DNA of 64,000 nucleotides from Panicum virgatum. Taxonomy: Eukaryota > Streptophyta > Magnoliopsida > Poales > Poaceae. The notes below the pieces were generated by a model. That model saw nothing but the letters and a program-made list of their open reading frames with translations. It made no database searches and had not been told where the DNA came from. Shown piece after piece: positions 26,895 to 37,174 of the stretch. The stretch lies in assembly GCF_016808335.1 (NCBI RefSeq), contig NC_053141.1, positions 6,812,711 to 6,876,710 on the forward strand. Direction: 5' to 3'. Within the stretch, counting starts at the first letter, position 1; every line of letters begins with the position of its first letter. Made by a program: the position numbers and the translations under genes.

Positions 26895-27353
26895 TCAAAT
26901 GGTACATGTATACATACATGCTCCTACAGCTAATCTGCTCATATATTGCAGACTAAACTCAGTAGTATACATAGACATCAAGCACTCAACTGAAGGTGAG
27001 ATATTGGAGAAAAACAAGCTGATTCACTGTGACCATATTTTTTGGCCTTGAATCAATCGGTTTATATTCGTCCAGCTCTCACTTCAGTGCCTGAACTGAA
27101 AAGCACATGAAAACTAGCAAGACGATGATCAGGGAAACTATCCATGCTGTGAAATTGTTGCTTTACCTGGAGGCAAATCTATAACCAGGTTGGTGTTGAG
27201 ATGAAGATTATTCCAAAGCATTGAGCAGCAGCAGGCTTGCAGGCGCCAGGTGGCAGCATGTATGTGTTTATGTTACACCAGCTCTTCATGCCTATTGGTC
27301 CTTGCCTACTGTGCCTTTACATTTTGAACGCATACACCTGTTGCTTTCAGTTT

Positions 27354-27431
27354 CAGAAGACGAGAACAATTCTCTTCAGAAGACGAGAACAATTCTCTTC
27401 AGAAGACTTTGGGGGGGGGGGGGGGGGGGGG
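27354..27431. repeat. 23-bp tandem repeat followed by G run
   Basis: The unit cagaagacgagaacaattct plus ctt occurs twice (27354-27376 and 27377-27399), with a partial third copy, then a run of 21 G (27411-27431). The matching place in copy B (near 41,735) has a single cagaagac, so the expansion is specific to copy A. Confidence 0.7.
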
Positions 27432-27497
27432 TCCTGCGGTTGTGACACTGACCAACTACACAATTTGCATCCAGAACACACGAAAATGGAAATCAAG

Positions 27498-29385
27498 TGT
27501 AACACCACAGCTGTTAATCACCTGTAATTAAACTAACCACAGTCATTAGTTCAAAACTCATGCGACAAATCACCAACTCAAACTTGATTCTGTCAGCCTG
27601 GGCCAGACCGGTCTGACCGGTCTGGGCAACCGGTCTGACCGGTTGGGGGCTGACTCAACCGTTTTGTTGGCCCCACATCATTTAAACCTCACTCCCTCTC
27701 TCACCAACTTCCTCGGTCTCACCCCGTGCCCAGCTCGCCCTCCCGAGCTCGCCCCTCTTTCCAAACTCTTCTTCCCCAAATCCTCACCCCAAATCGATTC
27801 CAAGGCGTGGGAGGACTCCAACCGGCATGGTGAATCATCTCCTACTCGATTCCCTCCCTGGGGAGCCGGGGATTCAAGTTCTTCGCGGGGAAATGACTCA
27901 TCTAAGGTACTTTAGCTAGGGATGGATCGATCTCCCTCTCTAGATGTTTTTAGGTGGTTCTCTCTGGTCAAAAACATCCAAATGTATCCCTGGACTAGTG
28001 CCTATAAGGGTTTAAGAATTTGTGGGCGATTTTCGCCGCACCAAGGAATCCTAGGTTTTTGGTCTGGGTAGGACCGGTCAGTCCGGTCTGACCGACCGGT
28101 CTGACCGACCGGTCTGACCGGTAGGGGTCCAGACAGTCCGGCCATGTGTTCGGATACTCCGGATTTGTGGTAGTCTAGACATTCCGGGTTTAGGTCCGAA
28201 TTCTCCAGACTTGGGAGTCCAGATACTCCGAGAATACGTCCGGATACTCCGGATTTTTAGTCTCGAGTCGCACACAGGCCAGACCGGTCTGACTGGTTTG
28301 GTATACCGGTCTGACCGGTGCTAGCAGGGCTGAGAGGGTTAAATCAGGGGTTGTTAGTGAAAATAGATAGAAATTGATTTGGTTTTTGGTTACTTGTAAT
28401 TTTTATAAATCATGCATGCATTCTTTCATGTCATATACATATGCATACGTGTAGCAGCCGCGGCGGAGAAAATTGTGTACGAGGTGGTTACGGAGCCACA
28501 GGAGCCACAGGGGCAAGCCCTGTAGCAGGAGGATCGTGAGCAGCCGGCCCAAGGCCCAATTCACCCTAGCACTGAGCAGCAGACGCAAGGCAAGCCCCGA
28601 TGCACAACCTACTATTTTAACTTTATGACACTTGTATATGTATCTATTACTTGTGCATTACGTTTAGGAATTGTTTGAAACCCTAGTTGCATGATCCCTA
28701 GGTCATCCTGGGCCTTATACTAGTATGTATAGGATGATAGAAATGCTATGCTAATAAATTCTCGATAGAAGACGAGTGATTCTTGTCACTCGCGAGATAT
28801 ATGATATTTAGAAGTCGAGTAATTTCCGGTTACTCACGAGATTTAGGGTATAATTATATTCCAGTACATGAATTATTGAATTTGATATGGAAATTGGAGA
28901 CCGGACGGGAATGGTAATGATATATAGGTATGGCAGCAGGACAGGGTTCCTGGGTGTCTTAGCTCCGTCAGTGTCGATTAAGGACCGGTCGTTGTTGGCA
29001 GTGCTGATCGGGGATTGAACTGTACTAACCGCATACCGGAAGTAGGAGGTAGTCGAAACCGGTAAGCCGAGTACTTCTTTGTTTCGAAAGTACAGGAACC
29101 CGCACCCAACTCCTGGGGCGAGTCGAGTAGTCGCGCAGAATTGGAGATGCATATGTTTACTTTTGGTGGTCTCACGTTGAGCTCGGCTGACTATATGTCG
29201 TTGGGCTGGTTCCTGTAGTTCGAGGCGGGGAGGGGAAAGGTTGGTGCATGAGATCCGACGGGGATTTTGTGTGCCGTGTTGGTTAGATCCATCTTGCAAG
29301 GTTAAATCGAATCGATTCGCCGTGTCACACGGTTATGAGGGCCTTGATCTCCTTGCTGCATCGTAGCAAAATGTTAGAATGTAAG

Positions 29386-29472
<87 letters not shown>

Positions 29473-30331
29473 CTTGAACACATTGAGATATTTGGATTGC
29501 ACCACCATGTTTGCTATAGTTGATTCCTGCAAATATTAGATTAGAGTTAATTCATATATAATCTGAGGCTGAAATAATGAAAGTAAGGAATTACTGTAGT
29601 TGCTTTTCTGTAAAATAACCACCAGCCAAATGCCTTGCATGTCTAGGTATGTGGGCTAAGTTATACTCACTGGTCGGGTAAGTCTTGCTGAGTATTAGTT
29701 GCTCAGGGTTTGTTGCCACCAATTTTTGTTACAGGACACCCGGACGTTGACTTCTGTCCCTGCTGCATCCAATTTCTCCACAGAGATGCAGAGGGGTGGG
29801 AAGTGGTGGATCGAGACCCCTAGGTTAGAGGTTTGTTGGGTTGCACACCTGCGGGCAGGGTGTGCACCCTGTCAGTTTTGCTGGGACCGGTCTGACCGGT
29901 ATTCGCGCAGGGGTTTCTTGCAGGCCGGTTTGACCGGTTGAAGGAACCGGTCTTACCGGTTATGCTTAGGCAGAGGTGTAGAAGTAGTGAAGTGTAGTCC
30001 TTTCCCCTTTCATTCAAGCTCTGGTCTCAAGGGTTGTAAAACTTGTAATTTATGTAAGCTAGTGTATGGTTGAACTCGGTTTGTAAAACTAACGTATTTG
30101 AAACCGGTTTGTGCAAAAGTTTGTATAAAACTTTTATCGTACTGTATTTTCAAGTAATTGTCGTGCTTGTATCATCTGCGCCCGCCTTCGCGTGGGACTA
30201 CCGGTGTTGTTTCGATCGCGACTTGGGTTGAGAAAGGACCGCAAATTAAACCATTAAGCTAATGCGCCCGATGTGTTCAAATGACGGCCATTAAGCTTAA
30301 TTTAGAGTTTTAATTTGGTGGTTCCGTCACA
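27498..30331 (+). repeat. 5' LTR of the gypsy element (2,834 bp)
   Basis: It begins TG and ends CA immediately before the primer-binding site. It contains repeated ACCGGTCTGACCGGT-type palindromes (27607-27643, 28073-28130, about 28280-28320, 29885-29960), CCGGATACTCCGG-like motifs at 28150-28260 and a TA microsatellite at about 29388-29467. Its last 1.0 kb is repeated at 33497-34512. Confidence 0.9.
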
Positions 30332-30333
30332 GC

Positions 30334-30345
30334 TGGTATCAGAGC
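30334..30345 (+). promoter_or_regulatory. Primer-binding site (initiator tRNA-Met type)
   Basis: TGGTATCAGAGC, complementary to the 3' end of plant initiator methionine tRNA, lies two bases after the 5' LTR end. It fixes the plus-strand orientation of the element. Confidence 0.95.
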
Positions 30346-30940
30346 CGAAACGCATCGGGGGTGGTACGAGCATGACTAATTTTCAGAGAATACAAATTAA
30401 AAATGAGTTTCTGACTTAGGATGAGATTGGTTTACTAATATGGGTGGAGTTATTAGTAGTAAGCCCTATATAGGTTATGTTAGCGTCATAATTAGATGTT
30501 CGTGTTTTGGGTGAGAGATTAACGCAGGGCGTCCATGCATCATGATATTTATGTTTTCTTTAGTTGCATCTGTGAGATGACTTATGGAATCATGCATCGT
30601 ATCATGCATCATGACATCTGTTAATTTCAAAATTTCATTTGGTGATTTGTTTAAGGGGTTTAGTACACGACTTGAACGGTAGAATTTTACTTCTGGGTGG
30701 AGACCGGTTTGACCGGTCTTAGCCATCGGTCCAACCGGTTGGTCCACGTGCACCACGCCATGCAGACCATGCAGACCGGTCTGACCGGTCCGTTGCACCG
30801 GTCTGACCGGTTGAGCGCAGACAAAAGCCTACACATTGTGTTTAAATAAGTTATTCTCTACAATTTCTTCCATGATTCAGATATTAGTTGCAGTCATGAT
30901 TATTTTTATGTAGTCAGAAAAAAATGTAACTAATCCAATC

Positions 30941-32184
30941 ATGGTTGAATACAGAATGGGAGAACCACCGAATCCTCCTGATTTGGCCCAGGCCATTGCG
31001 GCCATGCTCACTGGACGTGACGAGCAGACGGCACTTCTATGGGAGATTGTGGAGTAGGGCAGAGCGCAGCGGCCTGAGCATCACCACCAGCCAGTTGTCC
31101 CTGGATATGAGCAGTTTCTAAGCACCCAGCCGCCGCTGTTTCACAAAGTCGATGAGCCACTGGAAGCAGATAGCTGGCTCCGGACCATAGAGTCTAAGTT
31201 CACCCTGCACCCGTACACTGATGGGGACAAGGCCGGATTTGCAGCCCAGCAGCTCAGGGGTATCACACGCACTTGGTGGGACAATCACGTGGCCATGTTT
31301 TCCGAGGGCACTCGGTTCACCTGGGCACAGTTCTAGGAAGTTTCATGGCACATCATATCCCTGCAGGGGTCATTCGCAGAAAGCTCACAGAGTTCTTGGC
31401 CCTGAAACAGGGTAACAACAGTGTCCTACAGTATGCCCATGCCTTCAACAATTTATAGCAGTATGCGGGCTACCACGTGGACACAGATGAGAAGAAGCAG
31501 GCTTGCTTCAGGCAGGGGCTCAACAGTAAGCTCCAAGATCACCTGGCTATGGTCAAGTTTGACACCTTCAGTGAGCTGGTCAACGGTGCTATCATTCAGG
31601 AGGATGCCCACTTGGCTCACAAGGCAGAGAAAAAGAGAAAGGCTTCGGCGGCGGGATCTTCGAGTAGCACTCCCTAGAGGTTTCGCTTGGTGCAGTCGGG
31701 CCCACAGCGTGTCCCCTTTTAGCACCAGCCACCGCAGCAGTGGGGATACATGCCCCCTCTATACACTCAGCTACAGGGGACAGTCAGGCCTCCTGCCCCT
31801 CAGCAGAATGAGCAGAAGGTCTGGGTGCAGCAGCCGGGGGTGCGCCCCAATTTATTTCCGTGTTACAACTGTGGGCAGCCGGGTCACTTTGCACGGAACT
31901 GCCCAATGCCACCCAGGCAAGGCCAGCAATCGAGCCAGCAAAGTCAGAAGCAGAGTGTGGCCCACTTCAATCCGGGGCAAGTGCACTACACCACCCTCGA
32001 GGGTATTCCTGAAGGCGCTCTGGTGATGGCGGGTACATTTTCAGTGAATGAATATCCTGTTACTGTCCTGTTTGATTCTGGAGCGTCTCATACTTTTATT
32101 AGCAAGGAGTGTGCTATTAGACTGGAGCTGAAGATAGAGAGTATGCCAAGACGTACCATATTCACTCACCTAGGGAAAAGTTAA
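30941..32184 (+). pseudogene. gypsy gag-protease region with stops and a frameshift
   Basis: Reading starts at ATG 30941 with a gag-like EPLEADSWLRTIESKF segment, continues through the capsid region and the zinc knuckle CYNCGQPGHFARNC (near 31,861-31,902), and reaches the aspartic protease motif LFDSGASHTFIS (near 32,070). TAG stops interrupt it at 31055, 31334, 31456, 31675 and 31720, and the frame changes near 31,340. A second break just before 32,184 separates it from the reverse transcriptase frame. Gag packages element RNA and the protease cuts the polyprotein; this copy cannot make either intact. Confidence 0.9.
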
Positions 32185-32219
32185 TCACCAATCAATTTGT
32201 CAAGCAAGTACCCCTACAG

Positions 32220-33497
32220 TTGCATGTAAAATTTTTTCCTACGACCCTGATAATATTACCAACCCAAATGATAGATATGATATTGGGCATGAACTGGATG
32301 GATGGTCAGGGAGTTCGTCTGGACACGACCTCACAATCTGTGCACATCAAATCTTCTATTCATGGGTGCATGACCTTACATTTGAGAGATCATATGTCTT
32401 TGACACGTACGGTGAATCAGATTGAGGGTAAAAAGCTAGCAGACATACAAGTGGTATGTGAGTATCCGGATGTTTTTTCGGATGATTTGCCTGGAATGCC
32501 TCCTGATCGTGATGTGGAGTTTGCCATTAAGTTGCAATCGGGCACGGCACCTATTTCTAGAAGGCTTTACCGGATGCCACCCAATGAGTTAGCCGAGCTG
32601 AAGAGGCAATTACAGGAGTTACTTGATAAGGGCTACATTCGTCCTAGCACTTCACCATGGGACTGTCCTGCACTCTTTGTCAAAAAGAAGGACCAGAGCC
32701 TCAGAATTTGTGTGGACTATCGGCCTTTAAATGCCGTCACAATCAAAAACAAATATCCTCTGCCCCGGATTGATATATTATTTGATCAGCTAGTCGGGGC
32801 TAAGGTATTTTCAAAGATTGGTCTTCACTCAGGTTATCACCAGATAAAAATCAGAGCTGAAGATATTCCCAAGACAGCCTTTTCTACTAGATACGGGTTC
32901 TATGAGTATCTGGTCATGTCATTTGGGTTGACAAATGCTCCTGCTCACTTCATGTACATCATGAACTCGGTATTTATGCCTGAGCTGGATAAGTTTGTTG
33001 TGGTTTTCATTGACGACATTCTTGTCTATTCCAAGAATGAAGAAGAACATGCAGAGCATCTTCATATTGTTCTCCAGTGCCTCAGGGAGCATAAATTGTA
33101 TGCCAAGTTCAGTAAATGCGATTTCTGGCTTAAGGAGGTTCAATTCCTTGGCCATGTTATCTCTGTGGGCGGTATTTCTGTTGATCCTAATAGGATTCAG
33201 GATGTTCTGAATTGGCAGACACCCACATCTGTGTCAGAGATTCGGAGTTTCCTTGGGCTAGCAGGGTATTATCGCCGGTTTGTACCAGACTTTTCAAAAA
33301 TTGCTAGACCCATGACTGAATTGCTTAAAAAAGGGGTGAGATTTAATTGGGATGACAAATGTGAGCAGGCTTTTCAGACCCTGAGAAAACTTCTGACATC
33401 TGCCCATGTCCTGGCTCAACCGGATATTACTCGGCCCTTTGATGTATATTGTGATGCATCAGGTACGAGTCCCCACTGTGTCCTCACCCCTGTCCAC
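32220..33497 (+). pseudogene. gypsy reverse transcriptase, truncated at RNase H
   Basis: This frame is open and contains the chromovirus/Tat-type order: [35 protein letters not shown] (the catalytic [FY]xDD region as IDD) and [15 protein letters not shown]. The RNase H begins with FDVYCDASG, then the frame runs into LTR sequence and a TA repeat and stops at 33,668. The usual DLHSGYHQI reads GLHSGYHQI, so a conserved Asp is lost. RT copies the element RNA into DNA. Integrase is absent. Confidence 0.92.
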
Positions 33498-33590
33498 CTT
33501 GCAAGGTTAAATCGAATCGATTCGCCGTGTCTCGCGGTTATGAGGGCCTTGATCTCTTTGCTGCATCGTACCAAAATGTTAGAATCTAAG

Positions 33591-33663
<73 letters not shown>

Positions 33664-34512
33664 CTTGAGCACATTGAGATATTTGGATTGCACCACCATG
33701 TTTGCTATAGTTGATTCCTGCAAATATTAGATTAGAGTTAATTCATATATAATCTGAGGCTGAAATAATGAAAGTAAGAAATTACTGTAGTTGCGTTTCT
33801 GCAAAATAACCACCAGCCAAATGCTTTGCATGTCTAGGTATGTGGGCTAAGTTATACCCACTGGTCGGGTAAGTCTTGCTGAGTATTAGTTGCTCAGTGT
33901 TTGTTGCCACCAATTTTTGTTACAGGACACCCGGACGTTGACTTCTGTCCCTGCTGCGTCCAATTTATCCGCAGAGATGCAGAGGGGTGGGAAGTGGTGG
34001 ATCGAGACCCCTAGGTTAGAGGTTTGTCGGGTTGCACACCTGTGGGCAGGGTGTGCACTCTGTCAGTTTTGCTGGGACCGGTCTGTGGACCGGTCTGACC
34101 GGTATTCGCGCAGGGTTTCTTGCAGGCCGGTCTGACCAGTTATGCTTAGTCAGAGGTGTAGAAGTAGTGAAGTGTAGTCCTTTCCCCTTTCATTCAAGCT
34201 CTGGTCTCAAGGGTTGTAAAACTTGTAATTTATGTAAACTAGTGTAGGATTGAATTCGGTTTGTAAAACTAACGTATTTGAAACCGGTTTGTGCAAAAGT
34301 TTGTATAAAACTTTTATCGTGTTGTATTTTCAAGTAATTGTCGTGCTTGTACCATCTGCGCCCGCCTTCGCGTGGGACTACCGGTGTTATTTCGATCGGG
34401 ACGTGGGTTGAGAAAGGACCGTCAAATTAAACAATTAAGCTAATGCGCCCGATGTGTTCAAATGATGGTCATTAAGCTTAATTTATAGTTTTAATTTGGC
34501 GGTTCCGTCACA
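33497..34512 (+). repeat. Truncated 3' LTR of the gypsy element
   Basis: From ttgcaaggttaaatcgaatc onward it matches the end of the 5' LTR (29,297-30,331) with few substitutions. The TA microsatellite (about 33,592-33,658) and the ACCGGT palindrome cluster (34,077-34,140) differ in length between copies. It ends at CA before the tcaag duplication. Confidence 0.92.
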
Positions 34513-35157
34513 TCAAGCGTACAGCAGAGTAGCTGCTATTTCATCAAGCAATTTATCCCAGTTCAGAGAGTCTGTTGGGAACAGAAGCACCTGCCTGCTC
34601 TGCGCTTGGCCATCATTGTTTCCATGCTAGAAAGCATCATGGATCCATTCTGAAAGGGAGGCACACACGATCAGCAATTGCCACGAGCACAAATCAAAAT
34701 AGATGTTTTAGATAAATCGACTTAATGGGCACCAGTTGTGTACTTTAGTACAACAAACCTCTTGCAGTATGCGCATCTCTGTTTGGGACTTCAGTAATGC
34801 CAATGTCGAGGAATAGCATATTTCCAGGTTTTTGGGTCCTTCAGTTTAGCCCCTAACGATGGAAAAATGAAGTCAGAATTTATCATTGTGAACTAGTTGC
34901 TGAATTCAAGACGAATATACCGAACTTTAAACTTGCAACTGAATTGCATCATGAGAGGAGGATTAGAGGACAAAAATCTAAAAAAAAAAAACTTATTCTA
35001 AGGTGGTGTGTCTCTCTGATACCCACCCGACCACCCACGACGACAAACATGTGAGGAAATAAGAACGTCCAAGAAAATGAAATCGATCGACTGGATTTTA
35101 AATAAACAAATGTACCCAGCAAACTCGCACAAGACAACATACAAGCCCAGGAAATCA

Positions 35158-36474
35158 GAACGAGATCCTCTGCAGTCGATGGATGCTGACTTTCCTCTGC
35201 AGTCGCCGTGATCCACCGTCCAGCAGCAATCCAACGCCTCGCTCCCAGATGGCTCGCGCGCTGCTCCCTACAAGAGGCTGGCTCGCGTTTTTCGACAGAG
35301 CTCGCTCGCGGCCCCTGGGTGACGACGGCTCGATTCCCCTTCCCCTGTCCTCTTCTCCTGCTTACCGCTCGCCGCGGTCGCGCTGGCGGAGGAGGCAGCG
35401 GCGGGCGTGAGGCGACGGGCGAGCAGGGCTCGGGCGGCAGCTGGAGCGAGGGAGGGCGGAGCAGTGCGCAGCCGGTCGGGGTTGGAGAGGTCGGCAACGG
35501 CTCCATCGGCGGCGGGCGAGCTCCCGCGGGTGAGCAAGGCGGCGGTCGAGCTCCCTCGGGAGGCTGAGCTAACACAAGAGCTGGGTCACTCGCTGCCGGC
35601 CGGTGTGCGCATTGCCAGCGAGGTACCGCGGGGTGGTGTGCGCATTGCCAGCAAGCTACCGCGGGGTTCTGCGGGCGGATCGTCCGGCGGCCGTGTACGC
35701 GTTGCGCTTGCGCGCGCAGCTGTCGCCCAGGATCCCGTCCGCGGTTCACCACTGGCCGGAGGGGGGCCACCACGAGGCCGCGGCGTGGGTGGACGACTTC
35801 GCCGAGTTCGCAGCATCGCGGCGGGGCGCGCGCACCGCAGGTCGCTCAGCGACTCGGTGGCCTTCGTCGAGGTGGCGCCCGCGGACAGCGCGGCCGGCGA
35901 GTTCGAGCGCCTCGACGACGACCAGCTCAGGTCCATGTTCCCCGACGAGGCTGGCGGCGGGTCGTCGTCCGCGCCGGGGTCCGAGAATGGCGGCAGCAGC
36001 GACGGCGGCGGCGACAAGCGCGGCGGCGATGCCCCCACGGGCGGCGCCACCAATGTCTGCGATGATGAGCGGAACGAGGCCGCGGATGCGGAGGCGCCAG
36101 CGACGGGGCAGGCTGCCGCCTCCACGGAGCTAATCCGGGACCCCAAGAGGGCGAAGAGGTGAGCCCGATCGAGCCCATGCCTGCAGACGCGTCTTGTGCA
36201 AGTGCAAGCAACCACAGCTAGCTTGCTGTGTAGCATGAAATGCTTGTCGAATCGGCAGTCCTTCGCCGTCGCTGCAGCGGCGAGCAGTAAGCATGAGAAG
36301 AGGACAGGGGAAGGGGGAATCGAGCCGTCGTCAGCCGCGAGCGAGCTGAGCCAGACTCTTGCAGGGAGCAGCGCGCGAGCCATCTGGGAGCGAGGCGTTG
36401 GATTGCTGCTGGACGGTGGATCACGGCGACTGCAGAGAAAAGTCAGCATCCGCCGACTGCAGAGGATCTCGTTC
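35158..36474. mobile_element. Pack-MULE in the last intron of NLR copy A
   Basis: The ends are near-identical inverted repeats of well over 100 bp, starting GAACGAGATCCTCTGCAGTC on the left. The insertion is flanked by caggaaatca on both sides (35148-35157 and 36475-36484), a 9-10 bp duplication typical of Mutator-like elements. Copy B lacks it at the equivalent intron position. The interior is GC-rich and carries a bZIP gene fragment on the plus strand, with no transposase. Confidence 0.92.
35700..36158 (+). pseudogene. Captured first-exon fragment of a VIP1/bZIP61-like gene
   Basis: Translated pieces AQLSPRIPSAVHHWPEGGHH and AWVDDFAEFAASRRG (one frame), then HRRSLSDSVAFVEV, DDDQLRSMFPDE and LIRDPKRAKR (another frame), match in order the N-terminal half of group I bZIP factors of the VIP1/bZIP34/bZIP61 type. 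A frameshift near 35,825-35,845 separates the two parts. The fragment stops at AAGAG|GTGAGC (36158), the same place where these genes splice just before the basic region, and about 60 bp of apparent intron follow. So genomic DNA, not cDNA, was captured. The basic and zipper regions are absent. Confidence 0.85.
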
Positions 36475-36827
36475 CAGGAAATCAAAAACTTGAAATCGCA
36501 ATATGAAGGGCGAGAGAAAGCATAAGCTGCATATAGAAGAAAAATGGATCGGAAGTACCTTTGCGGGGATTTCTTGAATGAGCATATGACAAGTCTCTTT
36601 CTTCAAGGCTGTCAAGGCGCTGTTGGAGCCGTTTGTAAAGAGGATTCATATCTATGGCTGGGCAATATTTGACAGTAAGCCTCTGCAGAGTTGAATAACT
36701 CCCAAGAGCACCCGGTACAGATGTCAAACATTTACACCACTCAAGACTTAGTCTTTCTAATGACGGCAGCTGCCCCAGGGAATCCAGAGACTGCAACTTA
36801 TCGCAGCCAGAAATGTACAAATACTTA

Positions 36828-37174
36828 GGTCCTGTTTAGATCCCATGGGGTGTAAACGCAAAAAAAATTACAAAGGAATCTAGATAATTTAAAGTACTAA
36901 ATGAAGTCTATTTGCAAAACTTTTTGCACAGATGAGTTGTAAATCGCGAGACGAATCTAATAATGCTAATTAATCCATGTTTAATCAATAATTAGCAGAT
37001 GGTACTGTAGCATCATTGTTGCAAATCATGGATTAAGTAGGCTCATTAGATTCGTCTCGCAATTTACAGCCCAACCATGCAAAAAGTTTTGTAAATAGAC
37101 TTCATTTAGTACTTCAAATTAGTAAGATTCTTTTGTACTTTTTTGCGTTTACGGGGTGGGAACTAAACAGGGCC
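36828..37174. mobile_element. Tourist-like MITE inside the NLR copy A LRR exon
   Basis: Ends GGTCCTGTTTAG and CTAAACAGGGCC are inverted, with TTA on both sides (36825-36827 and 37175-37177). The 347-bp body has inverted cgcgagacgaatc / gattcgtctcgc motifs. It splits the LRR reading frame between ...LDALK and ISGCDKLQSLDSLG, which are contiguous in copy B (43,660-43,720). Confidence 0.93.

Larger units (their letters stand above)
27498..34512 (+). mobile_element. Ty3/gypsy retrotransposon with truncated 3' LTR
   Basis: The element starts TGTAACACC and ends CCGTCACA and is flanked by an exact 5-bp duplication, tcaag (27493-27497 and 34513-34517). Order on the plus strand: 2.83 kb 5' LTR, primer-binding site, gag and protease with stops and a frameshift, reverse transcriptase, then an abrupt join to the last 1.0 kb of the 3' LTR. 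RNase H after its first motif, integrase and the first 1.8 kb of the 3' LTR are missing, which points to one internal deletion after insertion. It sits about 280 bp past the stop codon of NLR copy A. Confidence 0.93.
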
